Below are positions 36,035-44,537 of a DNA stretch of 64,000 nucleotides, piece by piece. The notes under the pieces were generated by a model that did not search any database, was not told where the DNA came from, and saw nothing but the letters and a program-made list of their open reading frames with translations. The translations under genes and the position numbers were made by a program. Positions within the stretch are counted from its first letter, which is position 1. Each line of letters begins with the position of its first letter. This DNA comes from Palsa-1392 sp963819975 (lineage in GTDB: Bacteria; Verrucomicrobiota; Verrucomicrobiia; Chthoniobacterales; UBA10450), in the NCBI GenBank assembly GCA_963819975.1, contig CAWFYE010000007.1, forward strand, positions 372,001 to 436,000, read 5' to 3'.

Positions 36035-37069
36035 ATGAAAGCGCTGGTCAAACGCAAGGCCGAGCCCGGTCTTTGGCTCGAGGAAGTGCCGGTGCCGGAA
36101 GCGGGCGGCGACGATGTCCTGATCAGGATCCGCAAAACCTCCATCTGCGGCACCGATGTCCATATTTACAACTGGGACGCGTGGTCGCAAAAAACCATCC
36201 CGGTGCCGATGGTAGTCGGCCATGAATTCGTCGGCGTGGTCGAGCGGGTCGGGGATCGGGTGAAAGGTTTTGCTCCGGGTGATCTTGTGACCGGCGAGGG
36301 TCACATCGTCTGCGGTCATTGCCGGAATTGTCTCGCCGGACGACGCCATCTTTGCCCCAACACTAAGGGCGTGGGCGTCAATCGTCAGGGCGCATTTGCG
36401 GAGTTTCTTTCTATTCCGACTTCCAACGTCTGGCATGCCGATCCGAACATCCCGCTCGACGTTCTTTCCTGCTTCGATCCGTTAGGCAACGCCACTCACA
36501 CCGCGCTTTCTTTCGATCTGATCGGAGAGGATGTGCTGATCACGGGGGCCGGCCCGATCGGCTGCATGGCGGCCGCGATTGCCCGGCATGCCGGGGCGCG
36601 CAATATCGTCATCACCGACATCAACCCCTACCGGCTCGAGCTGGCGAAAAAAATGGCTTCGAATGTTTTCGCGCTCAACGTGCGCGAAGCCACCCTGGCC
36701 GACGCGATGAAGGAGCTCGGGATGAAGGAAGGATTCGATGTCGCGATGGAAATGTCGGGCAGCGCGAAGGCGATGGCCGACCTGCTCCCGGCGATGTTTC
36801 ACGGGGGCAAGATCGCATTGTTAGGCATCATGCCCGACTCGGCCGCGATCGACTGGAACGTCGTCGTCTTCAACGGCCTCACGATCAAAGGAATCTACGG
36901 CCGGGAAATGTACGAGACTTGGTACAAGATGACGGCCATGATCCAGAGCGGGCTCGATATTTCGCCCGTCATTACCCACCGTTTCCCTTTCACCGCCTTT
37001 AAGGAAGCGATCGAGCTGATGAAGTCGGGCAACTCGGGCAAAATCGTGCTCGATTGGTCGGCTCTCTAG
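36035..37069 (+). CDS. tdh: L-threonine 3-dehydrogenase
   Basis: Tdh oxidises L-threonine with NAD+ to 2-amino-3-ketobutyrate. The 344-residue medium-chain dehydrogenase has the catalytic zinc site SICGTDVHIY (Cys, Asp) and GHEFVGVVERVGD (His-Glu), the structural zinc Cys set in VCGHCRNCLAGRRHLCPNT, and the Rossmann motif ITGAGPIGCMAAAIARHAGA. The family-typical GREMYETWYKMTAMIQSGLD near the end separates Tdh from other sorbitol-type dehydrogenases. kbl, its usual partner, is not adjacent. The ATG at 36035 is the family start; the frame upstream is spurious. Confidence 0.95.
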   Translation: MKALVKRKAEPGLWLEEVPVPEAGGDDVLIRIRKTSICGTDVHIYNWDAWSQKTIPVPMVVGHEFVGVVERVGDRVKGFAPGDLVTGEGHIVCGHCRNCLAGRRHLCPNTKGVGVNRQGAFAEFLSIPTSNVWHADPNIPLDVLSCFDPLGNATHTALSFDLIGEDVLITGAGPIGCMAAAIARHAGARNIVITDINPYRLELAKKMASNVFALNVREATLADAMKELGMKEGFDVAMEMSGSAKAMADLLPAMFHGGKIALLGIMPDSAAIDWNVVVFNGLTIKGIYGREMYETWYKMTAMIQSGLDISPVITHRFPFTAFKEAIELMKSGNSGKIVLDWSAL

Positions 37070-37212
37070 TGACGGTCCGCGGGTTCCCCTGAAATTCTGT
37101 CCCCTTTTGGCCGCGCTTCGCGCTTTGACAGGGTATGGGCCAAACCTCTCCGTTCATTGGTTTCGCTCGACATGCCCGGAAATTTATTAGGTAATCGGCA
37201 GAACAAGTCCCG

Positions 37213-38298
37213 ATGCCAGATACCGATTCCGAGATTGTCCTGATCGACAGGAGGGTCATTTTCGCTTGCGAAGATCGCTCTATTACCGGACGCGACGTGA
37301 TCGATGCCGCGCATTTTCGCGGTGAACTGGAAGGGGAATGGAAAAACCTCCTCCGCTTCCTGGCTGCCGAGCGCCGGGCCGACGAACAAAACCTCGAGTT
37401 CGATGACGACGCGATCGACGCAGCGGCCGAGCAGTTCCGCTACCAGCGCGATCTGATCACGGCGGAAGAAACCGAGCAGTGGCTGACCGGCCGGGGTCTC
37501 ACCCTGAGCGACTTCAGCGGCTATTTCGTTCGGCATTATTGGGAGAAAAAATGGGACGATGTCGAAGGAGAAGAGCTCGACTATTTCAGTGCGCCCAAGG
37601 AGACGCGCAAACTCCTCCTGGATGAGCTGATTCTTTCCGGAGAGCTGGATTGGATGGCGGAGCGCTTCGGCCGCCGGATCTCTTCGAAATGCGCGGCAGG
37701 CGAGACGGACCTCGAGCCAGCGGCAATTGAAGAGCAACGAGCCCGCTTCCTCGAACGACAAGGGATCAGCGGCGAGGAAGTGCTCGCGTGGTTGGAGCGT
37801 CTCGGTCGCAATGAGGAATGGTTGCGCGAGACGCTGGCGATGGAAGCAATTTATCGACGCAGCCTGGGCTCGCTCCTTTCTCGCCAGGCGCGCGAGCGCC
37901 AGATCGCCGCACTTCGATTGCCGCTGACTCGTTTTGAAGTCGAAACGATCGAACTCGACTCGCTTGATGCCGCCCGCGAGGCGTTACTCTGCGCGCGTGA
38001 AGACGGGATGTCGATGGAGGAAGTGGCGGCGGAAGGGCGTTATCCGTACCGGCGTCCGGAGGTCCTGCTCGAGGAATTGCCGGAGGATTTGCAGCAGAAA
38101 TTTCTCAGCGGGCACCCGGGTGATATCCTCGAGCCGATCGCGCGCGGCGACGGCTTTCACGTTTGCCGCATCATCGGGAAGGAAGAACCGAATCTGGACG
38201 ACCCGGTCGTGAAAGAGCGGGCCGACCAATGCATTCTCGACCGGCATTTTTCCGACCTCACGACCCGCCACATCCAGTGGCGGCTTCTGCTTGCCTAA
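37213..38298 (+). CDS. SurA/PpiC-like foldase of the peptide-export cluster
   Basis: The 361-residue product is acidic and helical with no signal peptide. An N-terminal SurA_N-like region (DRSITGRDVIDAAHFRGELE) is followed by helical pairs (EEWLRETLAMEAIYRRSLGS) and a parvulin-like C-terminal domain: EVETIELDSLDAAREALLCA, LPEDLQQKFLSGHPGDILEP, IARGDGFHVCRIIGKEEPNL. The last stretch is the usual C-terminal pattern of PpiC-type isomerases. Lack of a signal peptide and position just before the exporter, whose ATG is 4 bases after this stop, suggest a cytoplasmic chaperone for the exported peptides. The TAA stop is part of the octamer GCCTAACG. Confidence 0.7.
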   Translation: MPDTDSEIVLIDRRVIFACEDRSITGRDVIDAAHFRGELEGEWKNLLRFLAAERRADEQNLEFDDDAIDAAAEQFRYQRDLITAEETEQWLTGRGLTLSDFSGYFVRHYWEKKWDDVEGEELDYFSAPKETRKLLLDELILSGELDWMAERFGRRISSKCAAGETDLEPAAIEEQRARFLERQGISGEEVLAWLERLGRNEEWLRETLAMEAIYRRSLGSLLSRQARERQIAALRLPLTRFEVETIELDSLDAAREALLCAREDGMSMEEVAAEGRYPYRRPEVLLEELPEDLQQKFLSGHPGDILEPIARGDGFHVCRIIGKEEPNLDDPVVKERADQCILDRHFSDLTTRHIQWRLLLA

Positions 38299-38302
38299 CG
38301 AA

Positions 38303-41300
38303 ATGAAAGCGAACGCCGAAGACCTCCTGCGCCGTTCGTCGCTTTTTCAATTTCTGCCCGACAAGCATTTCGAGCAGCTCCGCCCGCTCCTCCAGGAGGA
38401 AAACTACGAGTTTGGCGACCTTCTCGTTAGGCAAGGCGAACCGGCTGACGCCTTTTACGTCCTCCTCTCGGGGCGCGCCCGAGTCGTGAAGGCCGACCAC
38501 AACGGGAACGAAATCGTTCTCGCGACCTTGAAACCGGGCGACAGCTTTGGCGAAGCCGCTCTTTCCGAAGGCGGGACGCGAACCGCAACCGTGCGCTGCA
38601 GTACGGCGGTCGAAACCTTGCGCCTGGATCGCGCGGACTTCCTGCAACTGGCCGAGGAAACGCCCGATCTCAGGCATCACATCGAGATGACGGCGCGGCA
38701 TCGGGCGCTGCACGGTTTCCTTTACGAGTTCAGTAATTTTGGACGTCTGCCGGTGCCCGCGTTGCGCAGCCTGGTCGAGAAACTGACTCCGGTCGAAGTG
38801 CTGAAAGGCGAAGCGATCATTCGCGAAGGCGATCCACCCGGCGCGATGTTCATTCTCGAAAAAGGCCGGGCGCGCGCTTTCCATTCCAACAACGGCACCC
38901 AACAAAATCTCGCCTTCTATCGCGACGGCGATTTCTTCGGCGAACTCTCGATCCTGAACGGCTCGCCGCGCGCCGCCTCGGTCGAGGCTTACAACGACTG
39001 CCGGCTGCTCGCACTCGAACCGGAAGCGGTCCGCGATCTGAAACGGCGCTACCCGGAATTCGGGAAGTTGATGGAAGAGCGGCTCGCGCAATACGAAGTG
39101 AAAACAGAAGCGCGCGTCCCGCTCGATTTCACAACCGAGATGCTGCCCGCGGAAGTCGCCGCGCACGACAAGCTCGACCTCGATAAGAAAGCCCCGCCCG
39201 CAAAAGAGGGCACGGAAGATCCGTTCGCGGACGAGAGCGGACTGTTTCGCAAAGGCAAAAAACGCATCCGCAAGATCGAGTACATCGAGCAGATCGACGA
39301 GATGGATTGCGGCGCGGCGAGCCTCGGCATGATCTGCCGGCACTTTGGGCGCAAGGTGAGCCTGGCCCGGATTCGCCAGCTCTGTCACACTTCGACTGAT
39401 GGGACGAGCCTGAAAGCCATTTGCCGCGCGGCAACCGAGCTCGGGCTCGCGGCGCGCGCGCTCAAGGTGTCGCTGCGCAATCTCCCACTGATGCCGCTAC
39501 CCGCGATCGTGCACTGGGAAGGCAATCATTGGATGGTGCTTTACGACGTCGCCGAGACCTACGTAAAGGTGGCTGACCCCGCGCGCGGTTTGCGCAAGAT
39601 TTCGCGCAGAGAATTTGAGCGGAACTGGTCCGGTTACGCCGCGCTCTTCGATTACACGACGGCTTTCGATAATGCGCCGGAAAGCAAGCCGGGGCTCGCC
39701 TGGATCGTCCCGTTCATGCTCAAGTTCCGGACCATTTTCCTCCAGGTCATGCTCCTAGCGGTCGCGATCACTTTCCTTGAGCTGCTCTTCCCGGTCTTCA
39801 CAGAAATGGTGGTCGACAAGGTGATCGTCGAGAAAGACGTCAGCCTACTCAAAACCATCCTGCTCGGGATGGGCGCCGCGCTCTTTTTCGTCCAGGCATC
39901 GTCGCTCGCGCAGGAATATCTGCTCTCCTTTGCCGCCGTCAGGCTGGACACGGCGATCCTCGATTTTCTGAGCCGGCAGATGTTGTCGCTCCCGATGAGT
40001 TATTTCACGAGCCGGCGCACGGGCGACATCCAGCGCCGGCTCGATGGCGCGCGGCAGGTGCGGGAATTTGCCGTCCACCACGGGATCGGCGCGCTTCTTG
40101 CCCTCGTCCAGTTGATCGGCGCGCTTTCCCTGATGGCGCTCTACAGCCCGACGCTCATGTTCGCCTTTCTCGCCACCACGCCGCTCTACGGCGGGCTGAT
40201 GTATTTCTCGCAGAAAGTGCTGCGGCCGCTTTTCGCCGATGTCGAGGAGAGCCAGGGGAAATACAGCTCGCACCAGATCGACGCCATCAAAGGCATCGAA
40301 GCGGTCAAGGCTGCCTCCGCGGAAAACGTTTTTCGCGACATGATGCTGAATGAGTTCCTCTCCGTCTCGCGCAAGATTTTCCGGAGCAGTTTTATCGTCA
40401 TGACTTACGACAGTGTGCTGCAAACCATCGGCATGCTCTCGACTGCGATCTTCCTCTGGGTCGGCGCCAACCAGGTGATGGCGGGCAATCTCAGCATCGG
40501 CGGCTTTGTCGCTTTCAGCTCTCTCACGGCGATGGCGTACGGCGGGATTATGCGAACGTTAGGCGTGTGGGACAACATGCAGTTCGCGACTGTCCTGCTC
40601 AATCGGCTAAACGACATCTTCGAGCAGGAACCGGAGCAGGGCCGCGATCGCTCGCGCCTCTCGCCAGTCCATAGTCTCGAGGGCCGAATCGAGTTGAAGG
40701 GCGTTAGCTTTAGATACGGTGGGCCGGAAGCGCCCAACATTCTGTCCGACATCAAGCTCGATATCGCGCCGGGGCGGATGGTCGCGTTTGTCGGCCGGAG
40801 CGGCTGCGGAAAAACAACTCTGATCAAACTCATCGCCGGCCTCCTCGAACCGACTGAGGGGACGATCCTTTTCGACAACACCGACCTGAAAACTCTCAAC
40901 TACCGCGACGTCAGGCGGCACATCGGAATCGTCCTGCAGGAGAACCACACCTTTAACGAATCGATCGCGCGCAACATCGCTTTCGGCGACGCCGAACCCG
41001 ACCTCGATCGCGTCCTCGCCGCCGCCCAGACCGCCGCGGCGCATGATTTCATCATGCGGCTCCCGTTAGGCTACGAAACCAAGATCGGCGAATCGGGTCT
41101 TTCTCTTTCCGGCGGACAAAAGCAGCGGATCGCGATCGCGCGCGCCGTCTACAACAACCCTCCGGTCCTCATTTTCGACGAAGCAACGAGCGCGCTCGAC
41201 ACCGAATCGGAGCGGGCCATCCAGGACAATCTCGGCCGCCTGACCGCCGGCCGGACCACGATCGTGATTGCGCATCGCCTGAGTACGATCCGCGAGGCCG

Positions 41301-41413
41301 ACTCGATCGTTGTCCTGGAAAAAGGGATGGTCGCCGAGGTCGGGAACCACGATCAACTGATGGAGCAGCGCGGTCTTTATTTTTACCTCTCCAGTCAACA
41401 ACTCGGAATCTGA
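38303..41413 (+). CDS. Peptidase-containing ABC exporter with two cyclic-nucleotide-binding domains
   Basis: This 1036-residue protein couples leader removal to export. Two cNMP-binding (CAP-like) domains come first: about residues 15-130 (LLSGRARVVKADHNGNEIVL, KPGDSFGEAALSEGGTRTAT) and 150-260 (MFILEKGRARAFHSNNGTQQ, DGDFFGELSILNGSPRAASV). A C39 peptidase follows at about 325-455 with QIDEMDCGAASLGMICRHFG (Cys about 336), NHWMVLYDV (His) and VADPARG (Asp), so all catalytic residues are present. Then come six membrane helices (about 470-760) and an ATPase with GRSGCGKTT, LSLSGGQKQR and LIFDEATSALD. C39 exporters cut after Gly-Gly leaders. The HetC-like layout of cNMP plus C39 plus ABC is known in cyanobacteria. 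An in-frame TTG at 38291 is an alternative start. Confidence 0.92.
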   Translation: MKANAEDLLRRSSLFQFLPDKHFEQLRPLLQEENYEFGDLLVRQGEPADAFYVLLSGRARVVKADHNGNEIVLATLKPGDSFGEAALSEGGTRTATVRCSTAVETLRLDRADFLQLAEETPDLRHHIEMTARHRALHGFLYEFSNFGRLPVPALRSLVEKLTPVEVLKGEAIIREGDPPGAMFILEKGRARAFHSNNGTQQNLAFYRDGDFFGELSILNGSPRAASVEAYNDCRLLALEPEAVRDLKRRYPEFGKLMEERLAQYEVKTEARVPLDFTTEMLPAEVAAHDKLDLDKKAPPAKEGTEDPFADESGLFRKGKKRIRKIEYIEQIDEMDCGAASLGMICRHFGRKVSLARIRQLCHTSTDGTSLKAICRAATELGLAARALKVSLRNLPLMPLPAIVHWEGNHWMVLYDVAETYVKVADPARGLRKISRREFERNWSGYAALFDYTTAFDNAPESKPGLAWIVPFMLKFRTIFLQVMLLAVAITFLELLFPVFTEMVVDKVIVEKDVSLLKTILLGMGAALFFVQASSLAQEYLLSFAAVRLDTAILDFLSRQMLSLPMSYFTSRRTGDIQRRLDGARQVREFAVHHGIGALLALVQLIGALSLMALYSPTLMFAFLATTPLYGGLMYFSQKVLRPLFADVEESQGKYSSHQIDAIKGIEAVKAASAENVFRDMMLNEFLSVSRKIFRSSFIVMTYDSVLQTIGMLSTAIFLWVGANQVMAGNLSIGGFVAFSSLTAMAYGGIMRTLGVWDNMQFATVLLNRLNDIFEQEPEQGRDRSRLSPVHSLEGRIELKGVSFRYGGPEAPNILSDIKLDIAPGRMVAFVGRSGCGKTTLIKLIAGLLEPTEGTILFDNTDLKTLNYRDVRRHIGIVLQENHTFNESIARNIAFGDAEPDLDRVLAAAQTAAAHDFIMRLPLGYETKIGESGLSLSGGQKQRIAIARAVYNNPPVLIFDEATSALDTESERAIQDNLGRLTAGRTTIVIAHRLSTIREADSIVVLEKGMVAEVGNHDQLMEQRGLYFYLSSQQLGI

Positions 41414-41426
41414 TTTTACCCTAACG

Positions 41427-42608
41427 ATGCCTACCGAAGTGATGCAGCGTGGCGCAGCCGACAGCGAGTCGGAGATGTTGCCGCAGGACCCGCCGCCCTG
41501 GTTCGTCCGCTCGACCGCCTGGTTGCTGATCGCGATGTTCGGCGTCGCCCTTCTCGCCGCCATTTTGGTCAAGCTCCCGGAGACAGTGGCCTGTCCGTTC
41601 ATCCTCGTCCCGGCAGGCGGTGCCGACCCGATCCAATCGCCGCGCCTCGCAGTCCTGAGCCAGGTTAGCGTGAGCGTGGGGCAAAGCGTCAAGGCGGGTG
41701 ATCCACTTTACATTCTGCGCTCCGACGAAATCCGCGACTGGGGGACCGCGCAGCAAACGTTAGGCCAGGATCTGCAGACGCACGAACAGGGCTTGGCGAA
41801 GGCAGACGCGGCTTACAAGTCGGCACTCGAAATCAAGGTCGCCGAGATCGCGCAAGCGGAGAGCGAGGTCGCCTTTCGCGAAAAGCACGTCGCGAGCAGT
41901 CGCGAGCTGCTTACCCGACTCGAAAAATTAACGAAGAGCGGCGGCATCTCGCTCGTCGAAGTCCTGCAACATCGACTGGACGCCGCGGAATCGGAGAAAG
42001 ATCTCAGCGTCGCGCAGCGCACCCTCGAACAGGTGAAGCTTGAGCGCCAGCAAATGGAAACGGAATACGCGCGGACCCGGGCAGAGAACGTCGCCGAGAT
42101 CGAAAAACTCAAGATGCGTTTAGCCGCGCTCCACGGTGATCTCGAGAATTCGCAACAGAACCTTCTTGTTATCCACGCGCCCTACGCGGGCGTGGTGATC
42201 TCACAGGCGCAACAAAACGCCGGCAGCGTTGTGCAGAACGGGCAGGAGCTTTGCCAACTTGCGCGGACCGACGCGAAACCCCGCGCACAACTGACGCTTG
42301 GCGAAGCCAGCGTCCCAAAACTGGCCGCCGGACAACGCGTTCGGCTGTTCTTCGAGGCCTTTCCTTATCAGCGCTACGGCACGGTGAATGCAAAACTCGA
42401 TTGGGTCAGCCCTTCGGCGGTCTCGACCCCTCAGGGGCAGCATTTTGCCGGACTGGCGGCGATTGATGAAACGGAGCTGACGAAGAAAAATCATCTCGCC
42501 CTGCGCGTCGGAATGGGCGGCGAGGCGCGGATCGTCGTCGGACGGCGCACAATGATCGAATACGCCTTCGAACCGATCCGGCAACTGCGCGAAAACATGC
42601 GCAACTAA
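41427..42608 (+). CDS. HlyD-family membrane fusion protein
   Basis: The 393-residue periplasmic adaptor has one N-terminal membrane helix (TAWLLIAMFGVALLAAILV), a split lipoyl/biotinyl-like domain (SPRLAVLSQVSVSVGQSVKA, then IHAPYAGVVISQAQQNAGSV), a long coiled coil between them (about residues 115-240, for example AESEKDLSVAQRTLEQVKLE), and a beta-barrel domain (AAGQRVRLFFEAFPYQRYGT). With the ABC exporter 13 bases upstream it forms a type I-like export machine; the outer-membrane channel (TolC) would be elsewhere. Its start ATG lies right after a CCTAACG heptamer. Confidence 0.9.
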   Translation: MPTEVMQRGAADSESEMLPQDPPPWFVRSTAWLLIAMFGVALLAAILVKLPETVACPFILVPAGGADPIQSPRLAVLSQVSVSVGQSVKAGDPLYILRSDEIRDWGTAQQTLGQDLQTHEQGLAKADAAYKSALEIKVAEIAQAESEVAFREKHVASSRELLTRLEKLTKSGGISLVEVLQHRLDAAESEKDLSVAQRTLEQVKLERQQMETEYARTRAENVAEIEKLKMRLAALHGDLENSQQNLLVIHAPYAGVVISQAQQNAGSVVQNGQELCQLARTDAKPRAQLTLGEASVPKLAAGQRVRLFFEAFPYQRYGTVNAKLDWVSPSAVSTPQGQHFAGLAAIDETELTKKNHLALRVGMGGEARIVVGRRTMIEYAFEPIRQLRENMRN

Positions 42609-42614
42609 TTCGTG

Positions 42615-43613
42615 ATGCAACGCGCCCTCTCCCGCCTCAAAGTCGAAGACCTGACGACCGCAAACGTTGCGATGAAGCGTTGTCTCCGGCTGGCCGCGCT
42701 CGCCGCCACGACGGATGTCCCGGTCGTCTTGCTCGGCGAAACCGGCACCGGGAAAACCCTCCTCGCGCACGCAATCCACAACTCTTCGGAACGTGCCGAA
42801 CGCGCCTTCGTCGCTTTCAACGCTTCCGCCATGAGCGATACGCTAATCGAGAGCCAGCTTTTCGGACACGAACGCGGCGCATTTACCGGCGCGCAGCAGA
42901 CGGTGAAGGGAAAATTCGAGCTGGCTAATCAAGGCACCCTTTTCCTCGACGAAATCGCCGACATGAGCCCGCTCGCGCAGGTGAAAATCTTGCGCGTACT
43001 CGAGAATGGGGAATTCGAGCGGCTTGGTTCCGAACAAATGCTGCACGCCGACGCGCGCATCATCTGCGCCACCAACTGCTCGCTCCTCGAGCGGGTGCGG
43101 CAGGGAAAATTCCGTGAGGATCTGTACCATCGCCTCAATGGTCTGACTCTCCTCATCCCGCCCCTGCGCGAACGGATGGAGGAGCTCCCGGCTCTGATCG
43201 CCGCCGAGCTCAAGGCTTCCGCCGCGAGCGAAGGCAAATCGATCAACGCGATTCATCCTGAAGCGATGGACAAGTTGCTCGCTTACCCCTGGCCCGGAAA
43301 CCTCCGTGAACTCAATCACACCGTCCGCACAATGACTCTCTTCTGCGAGGGGCGCGTCATTCTGCCAGAACATGTGACCTTTCCGCCTGACCTGAAATCT
43401 CACTCCAGTGCGCCGCAGAAAGAATCGGTCTCGGCGCACATGCCTAACGGAAAGCTGGACGGAGTCCGCGATCTATCAATGGCCAGTGCCGTCGCCCGAC
43501 ACGTGCAGTTCGTTTACGACCAAGCGGGACACAACCAGCGCCGGACCGCACGGATGCTCGGCATCTCGCGCGCGACCCTCGCGCGCCACCTCAAGAACAT
43601 GGTCCAAAAATGA
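42615..43613 (+). CDS. Stand-alone sigma-54-dependent activator (AAA+, Fis-type HTH)
   Basis: The 332-residue protein has no receiver or other sensor domain and starts directly with the AAA+ core. Walker A is LGETGTGKTLLA, the sigma-54 contact loop is ERGAFTGA with G-A-F-T-G-A intact, Walker B is TLFLDEIADM, and sensor/arginine-finger segments follow (FREDLYHRLNGLTLLIPPLR, YPWPGNLRELNHTVRTM). The C-terminus has a Fis-type helix-turn-helix (GHNQRRTARMLGISRATLAR). It resembles PspF, which also lacks a receiver. It starts 6 bases after the HlyD gene's stop, so it probably regulates this export cluster. I found no clear -24/-12 promoter nearby. Confidence 0.9.
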   Translation: MQRALSRLKVEDLTTANVAMKRCLRLAALAATTDVPVVLLGETGTGKTLLAHAIHNSSERAERAFVAFNASAMSDTLIESQLFGHERGAFTGAQQTVKGKFELANQGTLFLDEIADMSPLAQVKILRVLENGEFERLGSEQMLHADARIICATNCSLLERVRQGKFREDLYHRLNGLTLLIPPLRERMEELPALIAAELKASAASEGKSINAIHPEAMDKLLAYPWPGNLRELNHTVRTMTLFCEGRVILPEHVTFPPDLKSHSSAPQKESVSAHMPNGKLDGVRDLSMASAVARHVQFVYDQAGHNQRRTARMLGISRATLARHLKNMVQK

Positions 43614-43825
43614 AGCGTTTCTGGGGTAAGCCGGCCTTTTTTGCCTCACATCAAGGCCGCGCCGGCGCCCGCGATCGGAGCCGGGATCTTGCTCGTTAGG
43701 GAAATTTTCGAGCGCGAGAAAAACCACTCTTACGAGGGAAAACAGGCGCAGCTGTTCGAGCTGTTCGTGGCCGTACCGGCACTCCAGACTGGCCATGGCA
43801 TGAATGATGTTAATAGGATGCAAAC

Positions 43826-44011
43826 GTGAGTACGCCGAAAAAAAATGCGCCCGCTGGCGAACCTAGAATTCAAAAGCGGTCACGTCAGATAAAAAAGTTG
43901 ATCAAGCTCGATGACCTCATTCCGAAAGGAAACGTCTCGGGCGGCCGTCAATTGCTCTTCGGCGCGACTGACACCAACCAAACCACAAACAAAACAAGGA
44001 GACAGAAGTAG
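43826..44011 (+). CDS. Short double-glycine leader peptide (candidate export substrate 1)
   Basis: GTG 43826, preceded by AGGA, opens a 61-residue basic peptide. Residues 30-40 read DLIPKGNVSGG, matching the D-L-x-P-x5-G-G leader of the next gene with identical spacing. Cleavage after G-G (residues 39-40) by the C39 exporter would release a 21-residue peptide starting RQLLFGATDTNQTTN and ending KTRRQK. No toxin or modification motif is visible. It lies 212 bp after the sigma-54 activator; that gap (43614-43825) holds no other convincing gene. There is no known family match. Confidence 0.65.
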   Translation: MSTPKKNAPAGEPRIQKRSRQIKKLIKLDDLIPKGNVSGGRQLLFGATDTNQTTNKTRRQK

Positions 44012-44012
44012 T

Positions 44013-44177
44013 ATGGCTACCAAGAAAAACATCAAAGTGAAAGACCTCAAGCCCTCCAAAGACGCCAAGGGCGGCGGGGCGCGCCAGATGCAGGGTTCCC
44101 GCAGCCGGACCCAAGGGGGCAGCCGGAACACAGACGGCAGCACACGGATGCAAGGGGGCACCAAGCAGCTGAACTAA
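44013..44177 (+). CDS. Short double-glycine leader peptide (candidate export substrate 2)
   Basis: ATG 44013, preceded by AAGGAG at good distance, opens a 54-residue peptide. The leader IKVKDLKPSKDAKGG ends in Gly20-Gly21; D-L-x-P-x5-G-G is shared with the preceding gene. The predicted mature part of 33 residues (GARQMQGSRSRTQGG and STRMQGGTKQLN) is rich in G, S, R, Q and T, with an M/T-Q-G(G) unit three times and no Cys. The composition suggests a disordered or repetitive secreted peptide rather than a classical bacteriocin. The start is two bases after the stop of the previous gene, so the two are co-translated. Confidence 0.75.
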   Translation: MATKKNIKVKDLKPSKDAKGGGARQMQGSRSRTQGGSRNTDGSTRMQGGTKQLN

Positions 44178-44292
44178 TCAGGTCGATCCGATACAAGCCG
44201 CCCTCCGGTCCAATCCCGGTCTGGCGGCCCCAGGGGCTCGTTAGGCGACGAGCCGGTCGAGCCCTGGATGCAACAGGTTCCCCCAACAGAAA

Positions 44293-44322
44293 GGGAGCCC
44301 GGTCAGACATGACCGGCTTCCC
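44293..44322. terminator. Hairpin after the leader-peptide genes
   Basis: A 13-bp stem with one mismatch and one wobble pair (44293-44305 with 44310-44322, loop gaca) lies about 115 bp beyond the second peptide gene. No U run follows, so it may stabilise the 3' end rather than terminate alone. A second stem (CCAGGGGCTCG with CGAGCCCTGG, about 44230-44271) lies nearer and contains a CGTTAGGC octamer in its loop region. The 360-bp stretch 44178-44537 has no gene I can support. Confidence 0.4.
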
Positions 44323-44537
44323 TACGGGCCAGTTGATAAGCCGCTCGGATGTCGTGGCTCGAGATCCGAGCGGGGGGAGCGAAAGGTAAGCTGCCAGCGC
44401 GGCACCTCGCGATCGCTCCGGCTATACGTGGCATCGAAACGCAACCCGACAATCCTGGCGAAAGCGTAACCGGTCCGAGGTCGCACTATCGATATCGACG
44501 AGTCGAATTTTCCGCGCAAGACTTTCCCGTGCCGGAA

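Noticed and set aside
43614..43825. Possible -24/-12 promoter or extra small gene before the leader peptides
   Set aside because: TGGCCATGGCATG and similar stretches lack the GC at the right spacing. The 62-codon frame from TTG 43641 has no ribosome site or similarity.
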